A stretch of DNA of 64,000 bases from Coprinellus micaceus (lineage: Eukaryota > Basidiomycota > Agaricomycetes > Agaricales > Psathyrellaceae), in assembly GCA_951394405.1 (NCBI GenBank), contig OX596340.1, forward strand, positions 1,798,001-1,862,000. The letters are read 5' to 3'. The position numbers were made by a program, and so were the translations under genes. The notes under the pieces were generated by a model. It was not told where the DNA came from, did not search any database, and saw only the letters and a program-made list of their open reading frames with translations. Below, in pieces: positions 1 through 13,417 of the stretch (positions are counted from its first letter, which is position 1; each line of letters opens with the position of its first letter).

Positions 1-3000
1 TGATTGGCGTAGCAACAGACAGGAGTTAGGCGTGCGTTGCGACGGGTTAGCGAGCGGGGCGCCCAATTTCCTCGTAGATGATGAACATACCCTGATGACT
101 TCATTCATCGACCTGTCTGTCAGGGGGGAGAAGTGGTCACCAGGGCGGGGGAACACCCCAGACGCCCGCGTTCAATTGAGAAGCAGGCACTAAGAAATCG
201 TTATTAACGGACGGACATACACTTCTCAGCACAGGAGTGACGACATACCGACACATCGCTTAATATCGAAGAGCACGAGCGCGGGCTTGATGGACCTACT
301 CAGGAGCTAAGTGGGTCTTTTCATCTAGCGTTCATTTCATCTCTAGGGCCCCATTCGAGCCGTTCATAATTCTGAAACCTTGAGGCCTTACTAACTGCAT
401 AGGTCGAGACTCGACCTCGAGGCGGGGCGGTAGTCGGCTTCATGCATAGATGAATAGGGCGCTCCAGGGGGAAGATAAGAGGATGGATGGATGATAGCGG
501 GCATGGAAGCCAGGATCGTATGTATGGGCATGGAGACCGAGCGAGTAAGGGTTGCTCATGAAGAGTCAAGGGTCGCTATACGCTACGCCCATATGTGGGC
601 GCTTCGCGGTTTCGGTTGACCTTGGCATGCGTGAACGTGAAAGTGAAAAGTGAAAGCTAGCTGGACGTGAGGCTACGGATGTGTCTGTGCCGTCACCCCT
701 ACCCCTCTTCTGCTTACTTACATAGCACCCCCTGGCTAGATAGCTTCCCTTAGCTAACATCAACCCCTCTTCCCGTCCAACTATCTCTTGCACTTACACC
801 TACACGGAGTGTGAACGAACGCCTTACTTCGGTTGCCCCATTTTTTTAAACTTACCTCTCTCCCCTGCTCTTCACTTACCCTCGCTGGTAAGTCGCGAGT
901 TACTTCGCCCCGGCCAAGCCACTTTACATGGCATTACGCAGGCTCCGAAGGGCAGCGGCGCTTACAGTGCGGACTACTGTCTTCGCTCTTCACTTTTCAG
1001 TCGAAGAGATAACCAGGTGATTCAGCGTGTTGACCGGACTCCGAGAGCCCTCGAATCCCGCGTAGCTCGAGGTGATAAGTAGCAGAGTTTGGTTGGCGCC
1101 AGAGGAAATCATAGGAGGGGCGTGCCAATGAGCTCGGAGATCATAGTACGAACGTTCGAGCCCATAGTGCTCGGACATCAGAGAGCAGCGAGGCCTATTC
1201 GTTGAAAAGATTGTCGTTCGAGATATATCCCTGGTTAATTTGACAAAGTTAAGGGTCTGGTGGCAAGCTGCGAGAGGCACGCTGATATGCACTGCTAGCT
1301 TTCATTGGTGGGATGGGGTTGACTGGCAGGACTGTGGGGTACGAACCGTACGGAGACAGAAAACCTTCGGTTTGTGATATGGTGTTGACTCGGAAGAAGC
1401 GCGCAAATCCTCGTTTGAAGCTCCGAATCGCGACTTGCCGGTAGACGCGATGTGCTGGAGCGCTTCAACTTCGAACAAAGCATCATGACCACCTCACGGC
1501 CTCCAGCCAGGCATATACAGGTCGCTCGAGGCACGGTCAGCGGTGTATGCTATGGTGCCCAAGAGGAGCACATGCCAAGGGCAGCATCAGCGCAAATTCC
1601 ATGTAGCTCCCAGGCTTGAGGGGTCTATGATAGCCTCATTCTTCGGTGCCTCCGTGGCTGTCGAGGGACGCGCCGCTGATCTGAATTGAGGTGAGTAGAA
1701 GGCCAGAGCCTGTGAGACACACTACATAGCTAACTCACGGTTTCGCTCTTGCTCTTGCTCTTGCCATCGGTCCTAGAATACCGGGGAAACGCTGGCTTTG
1801 TGTGCGATTCTAACGCTCTACACTACGCCGACTATTGCGCTCGCCGTCCACCCGAAGCCTTGCGCTTGTTCCGCTACTCAGTGTTCCCCTCGTTCCGCTG
1901 CTCTGTTCCGAGGCCCATGGCTTGTAGGTTACCGAACAATACCGGTGAACCTCGATCGAACTCTTCCCTAAGCGAGACCGATGGCGTTCACAATCCTACG
2001 CACTACCAAGCCTCAGTCGCCCATACCAGGTCAACCTCACTATTGTTAAGAAGCCAGCTGCCACACTAACGTCTCTTGTCTTACCCCACACTGCCCAAAA
2101 ACTACTAACTGGCGTCTACCGTCCGATCCGAGCCCGTCGTCCATGCATCGGAGGAGAGCAAGCCTCGCTCGGATGCATGGCATGATCCGCGACTTTTCAA
2201 GGGGTTTATTTGCCGAATAGTGTCTCTCCAGCTGTCTTCCTATTGTCCCGCCTTCAACTCCCAGCCGTCCGTCAACCACGTCTTATCTATTCTTCTCTTC
2301 CTCGCCGAGAAGTCCAACTTGTAAGATTGCTTTGGCGCCTTGAATACGCGGTGGTTGGCCGCACCATCCCAAATGAGGCGCACGTTCTTATCCCAACGAA
2401 TTCGGCTTACTCTACCCTGCAACCTGTCCCCACTTCCGTTTCTGTCTAGCTGCCTATTTGACGTTCCGTTCAACGACCAATCTAATCGTTACTCGGCTCT
2501 GACTGGAGCGCGATGCGGGGATGGGGAGAGGCTGGGACTTCATCGAATGTCGCCAGCCAATACTCCGAGATCCACTGCTCCGTTGCGGAAGGATTACGAG
2601 GAATACTCGTGCGGTGTGGTGTGGGGTAAGCCGCCTATGACACCTCAGGGAGTGGTTTTAGATCTTGTTTTCGCCAAGTCCACGCTTTCTTCCATTACGC
2701 CACATTGAGCTTACTCTTGTCTGCTACCTAGGTCCTTGAACAACCTGTGGATGTCTTGGGAATTTGGCGACCGTGAGCGCCCTGCTGGACTTGGGCGCCG
2801 GTGAATGCACCAATCCGCCTTGGGCGCTAAACGCCTCTATAGCCGTCCAGCGTTGTCTGACTCTGCATACTTAGCTACCCGTGTGGCGTTCTCCGTCTCT
2901 AGAGACGAGTCATATCTAATCTATTGAACCTCCTACTCCGCGTTCCATGCCCTGCTTTCCCTTGTACTCCAGCGGCCTCCAGAGACTACCCCGCACTCCC

Positions 3001-6000
3001 CTTGATGGTATTGAATGATCCGGCGTCCCTTACCCCACACACCCCGCGAATAGAAATAGCAATCTCTACGACGCTCAAGGCACATCTATTGGACAAGGCA
3101 GAGCCCCAGGCCGGTAGGCCGAATGCCCGACAACAAATGAACCGTCGTTTGTTTCCCATTTTTTCGTTTCCGTTTGTTGTTACAGCTCTACTAGGCTGTA
3201 CACTGTACCACTCAGGGCGACTTCAAGGAAAGTACCATCGGACCTGCCTCCCGTGGCCCGAGTCACTCTTAATTATCCTTTCAAATTGCCCTGAACACGA
3301 GAACAAGGACGGTTCGCCTCCCGGCACTGAGAGTCAGACGAATAGGGACCTCTCGGGCAGTGCAGTCACCCGACCTACCTCGACTTACACACCGGCGCCG
3401 GTCGGTCTTTCGGTTACTTACCCAACGCGGGGGGGTTCTTCTGTTCCTTGTCAGTGTGAGTGTGGGGAGGGCGTAACTTGTCGGTAGTCGCCGTGAGTGT
3501 GAACCTTGAGAGAAGACTTCTGAGGTGTGGGGTAATAGACACCGTAGTCCTCCCGAATTCCCTGCATCCCGTATTCCCGCCGTCCTCATGTCTACGGCAG
3601 AAGAACGGAGCGAGTGAGTGTCGCTGGCAATGCAGTTTTACCGAGGATAATTGTCTTCTCATTTCACGCATGGGATTCTGAGGTTGAGGCATTTGGATCA
3701 CTCACATGTCTGGGGAAAAGTTCTGCGTCTGCTTCTGTATTCACATTCACTTGGTCCGAGTTAATTCACATTGGCGTTGGATCTATTCACGTTTGACTGA
3801 CAGATGTTAATTCTCGGTAAACTCTTCTTCACCTCTGTAGATGCTGATATTCCTCGGGCTCTTCGCCACTTCATTGCTAACGACTGACCACCTGATTGAT
3901 CTTTCAGCTGACTTGCGGTGCGGGGATGAGAGGTGCACGCGAGGACCCTTTGTCATTTAGTGTGTAACGACGTGAAGAGGACGAGGGAGGTCCCTGAAAG
4001 GTACAGAGGTTAGCTAAGTAGCTGGGGGAGATGAAGTCATGTCGAGGCAAGCCCTGACGCTGACCGAGGTGACAGACGACTCGATGCACCCTTTCATCAG
4101 GTGGGTCATCCGTTCCCGGGTTGATCTATCCTCATTCACATCCCTCGTTGTACTTTCGTACACTCGGTAACCCTTACGCGATGGAGTGGTCCCCGAAGCT
4201 GGGCTGACGCTCCGCACAGGGCTCATACCAGCCCCACCACCTGTTCCATTGCCAAAGGACCGTCCGCCTAGGTCGCTGGAGGGAGGTTGCTCGGGCCGAC
4301 GTTGGGGTTCACATTCACGCCAGTCGTGCATGATGCGTCCTCGCCTTCGGTTGTCGAGCACCGACCCGGATACTTGAAAGGAGGGCCCCAATCTTTCAGC
4401 TTTGCGGCGATCTTGTGTGTGATAATCAGGGTTGCGTGTTACCTTTGGGGCCAGATCCAGGAGTTCCCCGCTCCCGCCTCCCGAGCGCTGGGGAATGGGG
4501 TCTATGGGTGATCTCCATCGGCGTGGGGAACTGTGGAGGCAACTTGTGAATATCCCATGAATATTCTTGCGAATTCCGGCCCACGTTCCAACCGCACGAA
4601 TTGAATTGGAGTGAAAAGGTTGCCCTTGCTGTGATTATTTGCATTGGCCAGAGTCGCCGAGTTCGCTCTAGCGAGGTCTGATGAGCCCCACTATTGCCGT
4701 TATACTTCAGATTACCGTGAAGAACGAGCGAACGAACACCCTAGCAAGGCCTAGCAGCAAGTAAACAAGCGCCCTCACGGCGCCCACAAGTCAAGTCGCC
4801 GATTGACCGATCGGGGAGAGGAATGCGGGGAAGCCTGGGAACTCGAGCATCATCGTCTCCAGGACGCCTTCTCCGTGAGCCGCAGGAGTTTGGCTATGTC
4901 GCGATCAAAAGAAGTATCCGTTGTTTGAATGGGCGACACGCAACGATGCAACGACTCGGGGGATGCGGGGGAGCGGGGATCCGTTGCGGTGTGGAGGTTG
5001 CATGTTTTATGACGACACTTTATAGTATGCGGTCCTTCAGGTCTGTTGAATTCGACAAGAAAGGGATTCAGATCGGATTGCGATGTGTTATGTTATGTTA
5101 AGCTCACCCTGCTAAGTCTAATAGAAGCCCGTATGTGGATATGAACCTGTATCCCGGCGCGAGAGACTATGTCAGCTTCGTCAGTGTCCTGTGGTGTACA
5201 GATGATTCATGAGCCGCTCAGATAGAGACCCAAGTCTGGGTTCTTCTGATTCTAGATAGTTTCGCTCATGTTGGTTGCTGCAAAGACGATGACGGTAAGC
5301 AGCAGGAATGATGTGGCAATGGGGGTGGCAAGTACTGCGTTGTTTGGGTCCCAGGCTGATGCCCATCAAGCAAATAGTCGGGTCGCCGTGGTGACGGCAG
5401 GGCTTTAATTCTCGACCACGAACACTTCTAACCACAGGGATACGAGTATACCCACCATCGCCGCAGGGCAAACTATCCATTTACCTCTTCCTCAGGTGGT
5501 CTGCTGCGTCTTATCATGTCACGGCCTCCCCGCAAGCATGCATATGCATACATGGTTCATGCATGATCATCGTATCGCCCCGAACTTCCCAATTCTGATT
5601 GTTGAAGAACTGAGGCAGCAAGGACTTGCACCCCCACCGAGCAATCTATTTCCAGCGTTGATCAACGCCCTAACTTCGCTGTTCTCGATATCAAGTCATC
5701 GAGCTCTGCACAAGTCTCTCGTCGGATTATTGTCATCTATCATTTACATCGCCATCGGCGACTATCACCCCTCGACGCGTGGACGAGCTCGCCAGTGCCG
5801 CGTTACAGTCCAATGACTGCGGAGGATCTCTTTTATGTGGCTGCGGGGCAGCTTTAGTTCCCTGGCGCTGTCGAACTTGTCAACTCGGCCTGGCGTTAAC
5901 TCGAGCACATGGCTTTCTCTTGGGCTGGGACAACTAAAAACATCACATCTGGATAGCCTCTGTACGCATTGCCAACCTGGATCTCATCTGTGCCTTTATT

Positions 6001-9000
6001 GACAGTCGCTCTCGGGTCTTTCGTGGGTAAGGCGCTTGGATAATTCTTTCGCGGGGTAAGGTGATAACAGGGTTGCGTTAACCTCCGGCCTTTTTCTCTC
6101 CGTTCGCCATAACCTAACCCAGGACCTAAGGAAGCTCCCACAACCCTAGCACCGCTCAGCCTCCTGGACTTAGCATACTCCCAGGCCGGCTTATCATCTC
6201 CCTTGTTAACATATGGACCGCGACCCTTGGTGGCAGACGAGTTCCCGACCTGATGGTCCCTCGCTCAGTCTTCGGGGTAACTCAAATCTCTTGGGCATGC
6301 AACACCAAAACGGTTGCGCTCTCTTTCCCGTTTCATAATGGCTTCGAGGGCGTGGGCGTCGGACCTGCGGATGCGATTGCAGGACGTTCCTCGAGGTTTC
6401 TGCACGCCTCGGTTGACCCGCAATGACGACGACAGAGGCATGGACCGCAAGAAGGCGGATCGTCGTTAGAGTTTATCCTTGCGAGGTTCCGTCGAATTGT
6501 TTACGCTCTCGAAAACTCGCACATAGGTGCGCTTAAGCTTGTACTGAGGTGAGCGTTTCTCCGCCGAGTGATCGATGAGCTCTACTAATTCCTGGCCACA
6601 CTGTAGATATTTCTCCGACGCACTCTCAGTGGTGTACCTCTGTGCATTTGCAATTATGGACTATATTTCTCGAACAGCGGTGACTTTATACGTCAACAGT
6701 AGGCTTTGAGCTCCCCCTCACCAGTCTAAGTCTAACCCCATTTCTTGAAAGAGTCAAGATCTGCGACAAGTGTAGACATACAGCCCACTAGAATGCGCGA
6801 TTCGATCCCACATCTCAGCCACTGACCGACCAACCACCCATCCGTTCATCGGTGTGCATCACTCCGACCAGCATGATTGCTTGGACAGCATATCAGCATT
6901 CAGAGAAGCACCAAGCAGCCACCTATTCCCGCAGCGCTCGCTCATATGGAACACTAATATCCGATATGATACTGCATCAACTTTCCCCAATCTCCCATGG
7001 ACGCGCATGGCGTGCCTCGAGAAGCATGCCCTAAATGACAATTATGTTCTTTTCCCCCGCGAGTGTTCCCCTGCCATGACCCATCGGTCGTTGTGCACAG
7101 CGCTCTGGTGCTTCTTCATCTTCTTACCCAACCCCTTGTCCCTTTCCGTTTCGCCGCCCAACCCACTAGCTTATGTATGGGCGTGTGGATGCTCGCAGTT
7201 GGGACGGGCCTTACTTTCCGCCGTCATCCCGTTCTCACCGCCGCCGTTTTAGCTGCGTATGTCGCTGTTTGCACAGCGGTTGACGCAGGGCTTCGGCTTC
7301 CAAGTCAGCGCCGTGCCCAGGTTCACGGTCAGGATGTTCTTCTTCAATTATGCACGTCCGGATAGACGTATCCTGAGCTCGTTTTCACCACTAGAACCCT
7401 ACGTCAGGTCGAGCGGAAGTGCGAACCACCGGAGTGTGAGTCAAGGAAAGTCCGAAGGCTTCGTTGTCCTGTGCTTACAAAGGTATGCTTTGAACACTTC
7501 TCGTTGTTTACTTTGTAATGACGACTGTAACACTGAACCCTGTAGATCCTCGAGGGGTGATTAGTGAGCCACCTCGAATTGTGGCGTAACCACCTCTGCC
7601 CGATTCAATTCGAACACTTATTCTTGATGACCCAATGCGTATCATATTTCAAGCCGCGAGGGCATTAGGCGCTCTAATCCTAGGGGCTGTTCCTCGCTCC
7701 TCGCTGCGTAATGGCATTAAGCAAGGACGGGCATGACGTGGGGACGATTGTGTGGGTCACCGTTTACCATCCTTGGTTGTTCCTCGAGGGCGAAGAACGA
7801 TTCTAGTTAATGGTCGATGACAGTCAGACATATGCTATGATCAATCACTACCCTGATACATCCTAGATCCACTCTGCGACGCTTCTGGATCTCGGCGAAT
7901 GGGCGTCTGAGCTTAGCAGTTATCTGCTAAGTGACTCGATCGTCAAACGTCACTACTTAGCAAGCTGCCAGGGGGGCATATCCATATCCACCTTGTGTCC
8001 ACCCAGTAAGTGTCTATTCCGTTCTCAGTGACCCGTTGTCACTGACGGATCTTACCAAGCGCAGGTGCGTGTAGATCCATTGATCCATGCGTTTCTCGCC
8101 GAATATGAAAGAGAAAGACAAGCATGGGTAGTGACAACGCGGCCGGTGTGTGACCTGCTTCCCCTCGCCTCGCACAGTGGTACTGATAACGGTGGCCGGG
8201 GATCTATCTAGGACACTTTGGGAGTAAGTATCCACCCTGGATGCTATTCAAGTCTATGGGCTCTCGTACGGCTACCCGGGTTGTGAAAGAAGGCCCAGTT
8301 AGCCGTATCACCTGTTAGGTGGTGGCATCGAATCTTGGCGGCTCTGGGATTGCTTCTCATATCTTGCGACACGCCAGATTCGCAGTCAATCAGGCTCTCC
8401 AAGATCGCGCGGGCCTCCAGTGTGGCGAAGTGATTCTCTGAGCCCTTCTGGGCACTCAGCGATTGGTGCACATCGAGTGCTCCCTACCGGCTAGTCTTGT
8501 ACCGAATTTGGTCCCGCTAGGGACGCGTGAGGATTGTATCACTTACTCGGCGCTTGTGCCCTAGCAGCCCAGCTTTCGATTCCGGATGGTGACGTATGGC
8601 CTCACATCCCGTCGATTGTGAGCACGCGAACCTATTCGAGTTCGACGGATACGGGTAACCTAGAGCGGGCCGTGCCTCTACCTTATCTCGACTCCTGGGG
8701 GTAGGTGGGAGGCATATAGCAATCACCTATGTGTTGACATTGCTGATTAGTTTGCTTGGCTAACCCCCGTCTCGAGTCTGAATTACAGGGTCACTATCGT
8801 GGGTGGTAGCGACGATCCACCATTTGGGCAATGTCGTGGTCCTGCAGCGCCTCACCTCGCCTCGAGTTGCCATACGATAGGTCACCCAAAATGAAAGGTC
8901 CTGACATCCCTAGCATCCTCTCAGCCGCTGGGATATGCATCTCTTCCCTATCGTTCGGGTCGAGAGCTCAGTTTAGGATCACCATGTCCGCTTTTAGTTG

Positions 9001-10561
9001 AGCGGCCGTTGGGACTCTCGACGCTCGTTGACTGGGCTGCGCCTCTCCGCACCGCTATTGGTCAGTTGACGCTCCGCCCGCCATCTCGCGGGGCTAGCAA
9101 GCTCATGCATGCGTGGACCATAGGCAGCCATAGTCCTGTTGGGGCGACCCCGCGATAACTCCGGTCCCTCATTAGGCTTTATCGCTGCCATCCCCGGTGC
9201 GATGGTCCTCATGGACACTACCAACACAATCAGGCCTCGCAAATCCAAGGAGTTCGCTTCAAGGCCTCCATTCTCGTTCGTCAAGGTTGGTCACCTGCTC
9301 TTCTATCGCACTATTTGGAGCGATTGGTTGACTGTGCCAAGAGAAACCATATTTAGGCGTAGCTCATACCAGAAACTGTATGCTATAGCAGATACACCGG
9401 ACGCCGTGGGCCAAGCCACGTACCGCTGTCACGCGTTGCTCAAGGGGCCGAATGAAAGGCGAGGATCGACAGAGTAAGTGTCCAAGCACCTCGCTATCGG
9501 CTTTAGTCCCGAGTGATGCTAATTGATACTACATATCTAATCAGGGGCCCAGCACTTCCGTCACCTCCGAGGCATCGCGGGCCCATCACTGGTTCATTTG
9601 TACACCCATCACCACGCCTCTCTTTTCCTAGCTCGGTTCGAAGGCACACTACTGGGGGTTTACGTGGTGGCCTGCAAGCATGCTAATTGGTCTTTTCTCT
9701 GGCCCCCTACCCTCCATTCCCTCCTGACACCCATAAGCGATTCCGTTCTTCTTCAATTACCGCCAACGGCGGATCTACGCGCCACGCACAAGATGTTGTC
9801 AGGTATACGGGATGGCTAAGTATATCATCGCCTCTCCAAACTCTCCGTGGGTCTTCTGCCTTTGGCGCCCTTGGAGAAGGACGACATACCCGGGGAAGTA
9901 AGTGATTCCAGTGGACCCAGGCGTTCATAGACCTAGGCTCCTCCATCGTTACCCCGCACTCACCTAAAACACAAAGCGCCCGTACACGAGTAGGCCCATT
10001 TGTTTGACAGTCATCGTTTGGCTGGTTTTCAACTCACGCCCTCTAATTAGGTAGTGGTCTTCTTGATTATGCCCCACATGCGCAGGAAACCGACTTCTAT
10101 CACCCTACCTCATGGTGCTTTGACTCGTAGAGGCATGTCTGGAACCAGGGGATGCTAACCCTCTGATAACCCCTCAGTGAGTGCTTCATTGACACTTATC
10201 TTATCAACGTGCTAATCGGGAACGTACACAGGCGAGCGCACGTTGAAAGGTACGCGATTGACTGCGTATTGACGTGGAGTATCAAGAAGGGTACTTGGAT
10301 CACTTCGTTCCCCTCGGTTCGGCGGAAGCAGCCTGGATATCTGAAGCTCGGAGCGCAACTTGCTAGGTTCGACGTTGACCGTCTTCGTGTACCCCTCGAG
10401 GCTTCTTCAGTCCGGCAACTATCCACGAGTCCAGGTTCTCGAGGATCAGCGCCCCTTGCATTCAACACCGGCGTCCTGTCTCACACCTCCCATACGGCCA
10501 CCCCCACAGTCAGTATCCCTAGCGCCGGTGCATCAGTTGGGGAGGGCTCTATCCATCATGA

Positions 10562-10798
10562 CGACTCGATCTGCGGTGGCAACCCTTCGTCTCATCTACC
10601 CTTTGGGCGAGGTATTCAAGTTTCTGGAACCGGGTCCCTTGGGCCATGGTGCTATGCCAGCAGCTGCACAAGAGCACCCGCGTCAACGGAGCGGAATGGA
10701 TCGACCCCAACGGTAGCGCGGACGACTGGGAAGCCGAGGAACAGACTACCTCGCACCGGTCGTTAGGCGCAACAATCGTCGTCGGTGACTTGGCCTAG
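10562..10798 (+). other. Exon-like open stretch, unidentified
   Basis: A 78-codon stretch, open from just after a TGA at 10559-10561 to a TAG at 10796-10798. It has mostly G or C in third codon positions and a protein-like composition: Trp-rich at first (FWNRVPWAMV), then acidic. It does not begin with a suitable ATG, and two other frames over the same bases are also open, so it could be chance. It may be the last exon of an unrecognised gene or a relic of one. No family was recognised. Confidence 0.2.
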
Positions 10799-12132
10799 GT
10801 TCCTCGGTGTGTAGACTTTACCCCAGACTCTGATCCGTGCTATGTATCTTCGCCCTGGAAAAGTCCTGGCTGCTAACCAGTTATCCTGAGAGCGCGAAGG
10901 TTGCCTTTGGCGTTATATGAGGCGGGGTATACATCCCGTTGATACCGTCGAGCTCTTTGCACTTCTTTTCCCCTAGCCATAGGTTGGAAGTGCACTCGAC
11001 TTGGGAAAAGATGTTCAGATGTGCTTGGACGCGTCCCGTTGGGGTAACGAGCAAACACCTCCATCTTCTCTGTTCATTCGCGCAACCATTGGTCGTTGAG
11101 CGTCGCGGTGTACGCGTGATATCTCCCATCGAAAGCATTTATCCGTTGGACTTCGTTTCCCTTCAGTACCGACCGAACGCGTCTGGAGGACCGCCGAAGC
11201 GCACGTGGATCTAGAACCTTTATGATATTTTTTGGCGCCCTCTCGACCCAGCACGCAAGCAAGATTGCTGGGTGTCATATTCGGTACGTGATACACGATT
11301 CGTTGAATCCACTGACGCCAGTCACGTTCTTTTCCCGAATCCCCGGACGGCGGACGTGGTGTGGTATTGGTCGAGAACCACCGGCCAGATGTCTTTCGAA
11401 CGAGTCCCTCCCGAGATAGGGAATGGTATTTACATCGCCGGCCCTGCTATCCGAAAAGTACTATCGAATCGCACTTTCATCCCCTCTGGATTTCTAGAAT
11501 ATTCAATCTCACGGCATTCCTTAGCGCTGAGCTCTCTTCCCGACCACAACCTCCACCTGTACCTATTGGCTCTCTAAACCGGTGGTTGTGTTAACATACA
11601 GGGTCAACGCCGCCGGGTACGCCAGACATACTGTACTCATCTGCTCGCGACTTTCAGAACTCAAATGGGGTACTACTCCCATCCGTTGGAGCTCACTTTC
11701 CGTTTCGGCGCCAAATTTTCACGCACGAAGCTCACCAATTTAGGGTCACGTAATACAAAGACCAGAACACCCTAATTGGCTTTGACTGACGGTTAGCCAG
11801 TTCCGCCAACCTCACCCTTTCTCACCCACTGAACTTGCGATTTACGACACCTGCCTCGATTCGAGTCGAGCAGTTACCATGTATAAGCCGTCGCGGCCCG
11901 CTCATGCCCATCTCATCGTTACTGCCTCGTTGCACGCCCAAGTCCCAGACAAATTATGCCCACAGCGACTTTAAACCTTGTGTTCTATTCTCTCGTGCTG
12001 TTCGTACTCGGTCTGTTTCCTCGGCGGCTTTGATTCGCCCCCAATAAGAACTCCTACTAGCACCGATGTCTGGTACAGTTTCATAACTGAGATTCCCCTT
12101 TGTATCTCGTGAAGTTCCCCGCCTTCTCCACG

Positions 12133-12228
12133 GGGTACCCTTCGTTGCGGGTGACGGTACGCACAGAAAGGCCCCGTATACGGGACCTTTCCGTCAACTC
12201 AATTGTACGACGTCTGGAGAACGTCGTA
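12133..12228. repeat. Cluster of palindromes and a hairpin
   Basis: Three self-complementary elements lie within 100 nt. GGGTACCC is at 12133-12140. A 24-nt near-perfect palindrome (AAAGG-CCCGTATACGGG-CCTTT type, one mismatched pair) is at 12167-12190, extended by TGACGG at 12152-12157 facing CCGTCA at 12191-12196. An 8-bp perfect inverted repeat TACGACGT/ACGTCGTA with a 7-nt loop is at 12206-12228. No gene adjoins it. It may be the remnant of a mobile element end or chance. Confidence 0.5.
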
Positions 12229-13417
12229 TCGCCGAACTAGATGATCTCCTAGGCGGTGGGGCGCAAGCCATTGAATTGGATCTGCAGAGTACCCGCCGCG
12301 GGATTTACGAGTGATTGACTGAAATATCTTGTCTATTATCATTATCTTGTCTGTTTCCTCAGTTCGAGTATTGATTCAGACCCCCGTCTCATCGGAGACG
12401 GTAAGCGCCCAGCGCCAACACCTCGCCTCCCCGCCGCTAATGTATCGGGGCTCTTATGACACGCTTGTTCGCCTGCGTAAGCCTGGCAGTGGTATCTACG
12501 TTTGTCTTTCGTGGCGACCATCTCCAGCGAGATCGAACGTCCCACATTTGCCCAACCTCCTCGTGCAAACGTTACAGCAATGGCGGGGTCTGTTGTATCA
12601 GGTAGGATGCCAAGAGGAAATCCTACCAGCTGTGTGTACCATTAAAAGACACACCGTCTTGTATCCCACAGTCCACGGACATCGGGGCCTTGTGGACAGC
12701 GCGTTTTGCTTACCAGGATCATAAATGAGCACCAAACCTGGACATATGTATCTAACGAGCCTTATCTCAGTCGCGGAAGGACATTTGTGGCTCACCTGGA
12801 TGATGCCCCACAATGAATGGCAGATCGCAGCGAAGCTTACAAGTCTCCGATCACCACTTGATCATCCAGAGCGTCCTTCGCAGCGAGGGATACTCCGTAC
12901 ATGTCCTCGATGCCCGATCGACATGTCGACATGGAGGGATCATGACCGTCATTCGGCTTAGCCGGACTTCGAGCGTCAAAGCGACCACGGAACCCTATCA
13001 AGCGCGTTTCACGGATAAGATATGATGGTGAAGATCACAGAGACTTGGCAAGGGGAAACCATAGGGTGTGAGCTATTTAGGCCCAGCTTCACTGAGGGTG
13101 CGATATCTGCGGCTTGTGTCCCCACCTCTGTCATGGTCATCCGTCACATTTGATGAAATGTGTGCTCGCCTCTGAAGGTTCCGATTGACCAGGAGCAAAA
13201 TCGTCACGAATAGCTGCCTTTCAAGGACTTGCTGTGTGCCTTGACTGACGTCAAGGGCGTTTGAACCCCTTTAATGTCCCCTTTCCTAGTGAATCATCGC
13301 AACGGCGGGAGGGCCGGCGCCTATTTGAGGAGCCGAACTACCACAAACCCAAACACCGACAAACTATGCTGTAAAGTGGACACGCGTCAGCCACGCGCTT
13401 ACTCTTATCCCATTACG

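Larger units (their letters stand above)
1..13417. other. Gene-poor region without confident genes
   Basis: No open frame here exceeds about 185 codons, and none of the translations shows a recognisable domain, transposase, reverse transcriptase or integrase motif. Open frames are short and occur at similar density on both strands, as expected of non-coding DNA. No long tandem array, telomeric repeat or obvious long terminal repeat was seen; there is only a short GCTCTT run near 1745. The base composition looks similar to the rest of the window, so it is not a simple AT-rich island. It may be an eroded transposon graveyard, a subtelomeric or lineage-specific segment, or simply a long intergenic region; the sequence alone does not decide. 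Confidence 0.6.

Noticed and set aside
10209..10766. 185-codon plus-strand frame in the gene-poor region
   Set aside because: It is mixed low-complexity sequence with a different open frame over part of it and no recognisable domain.
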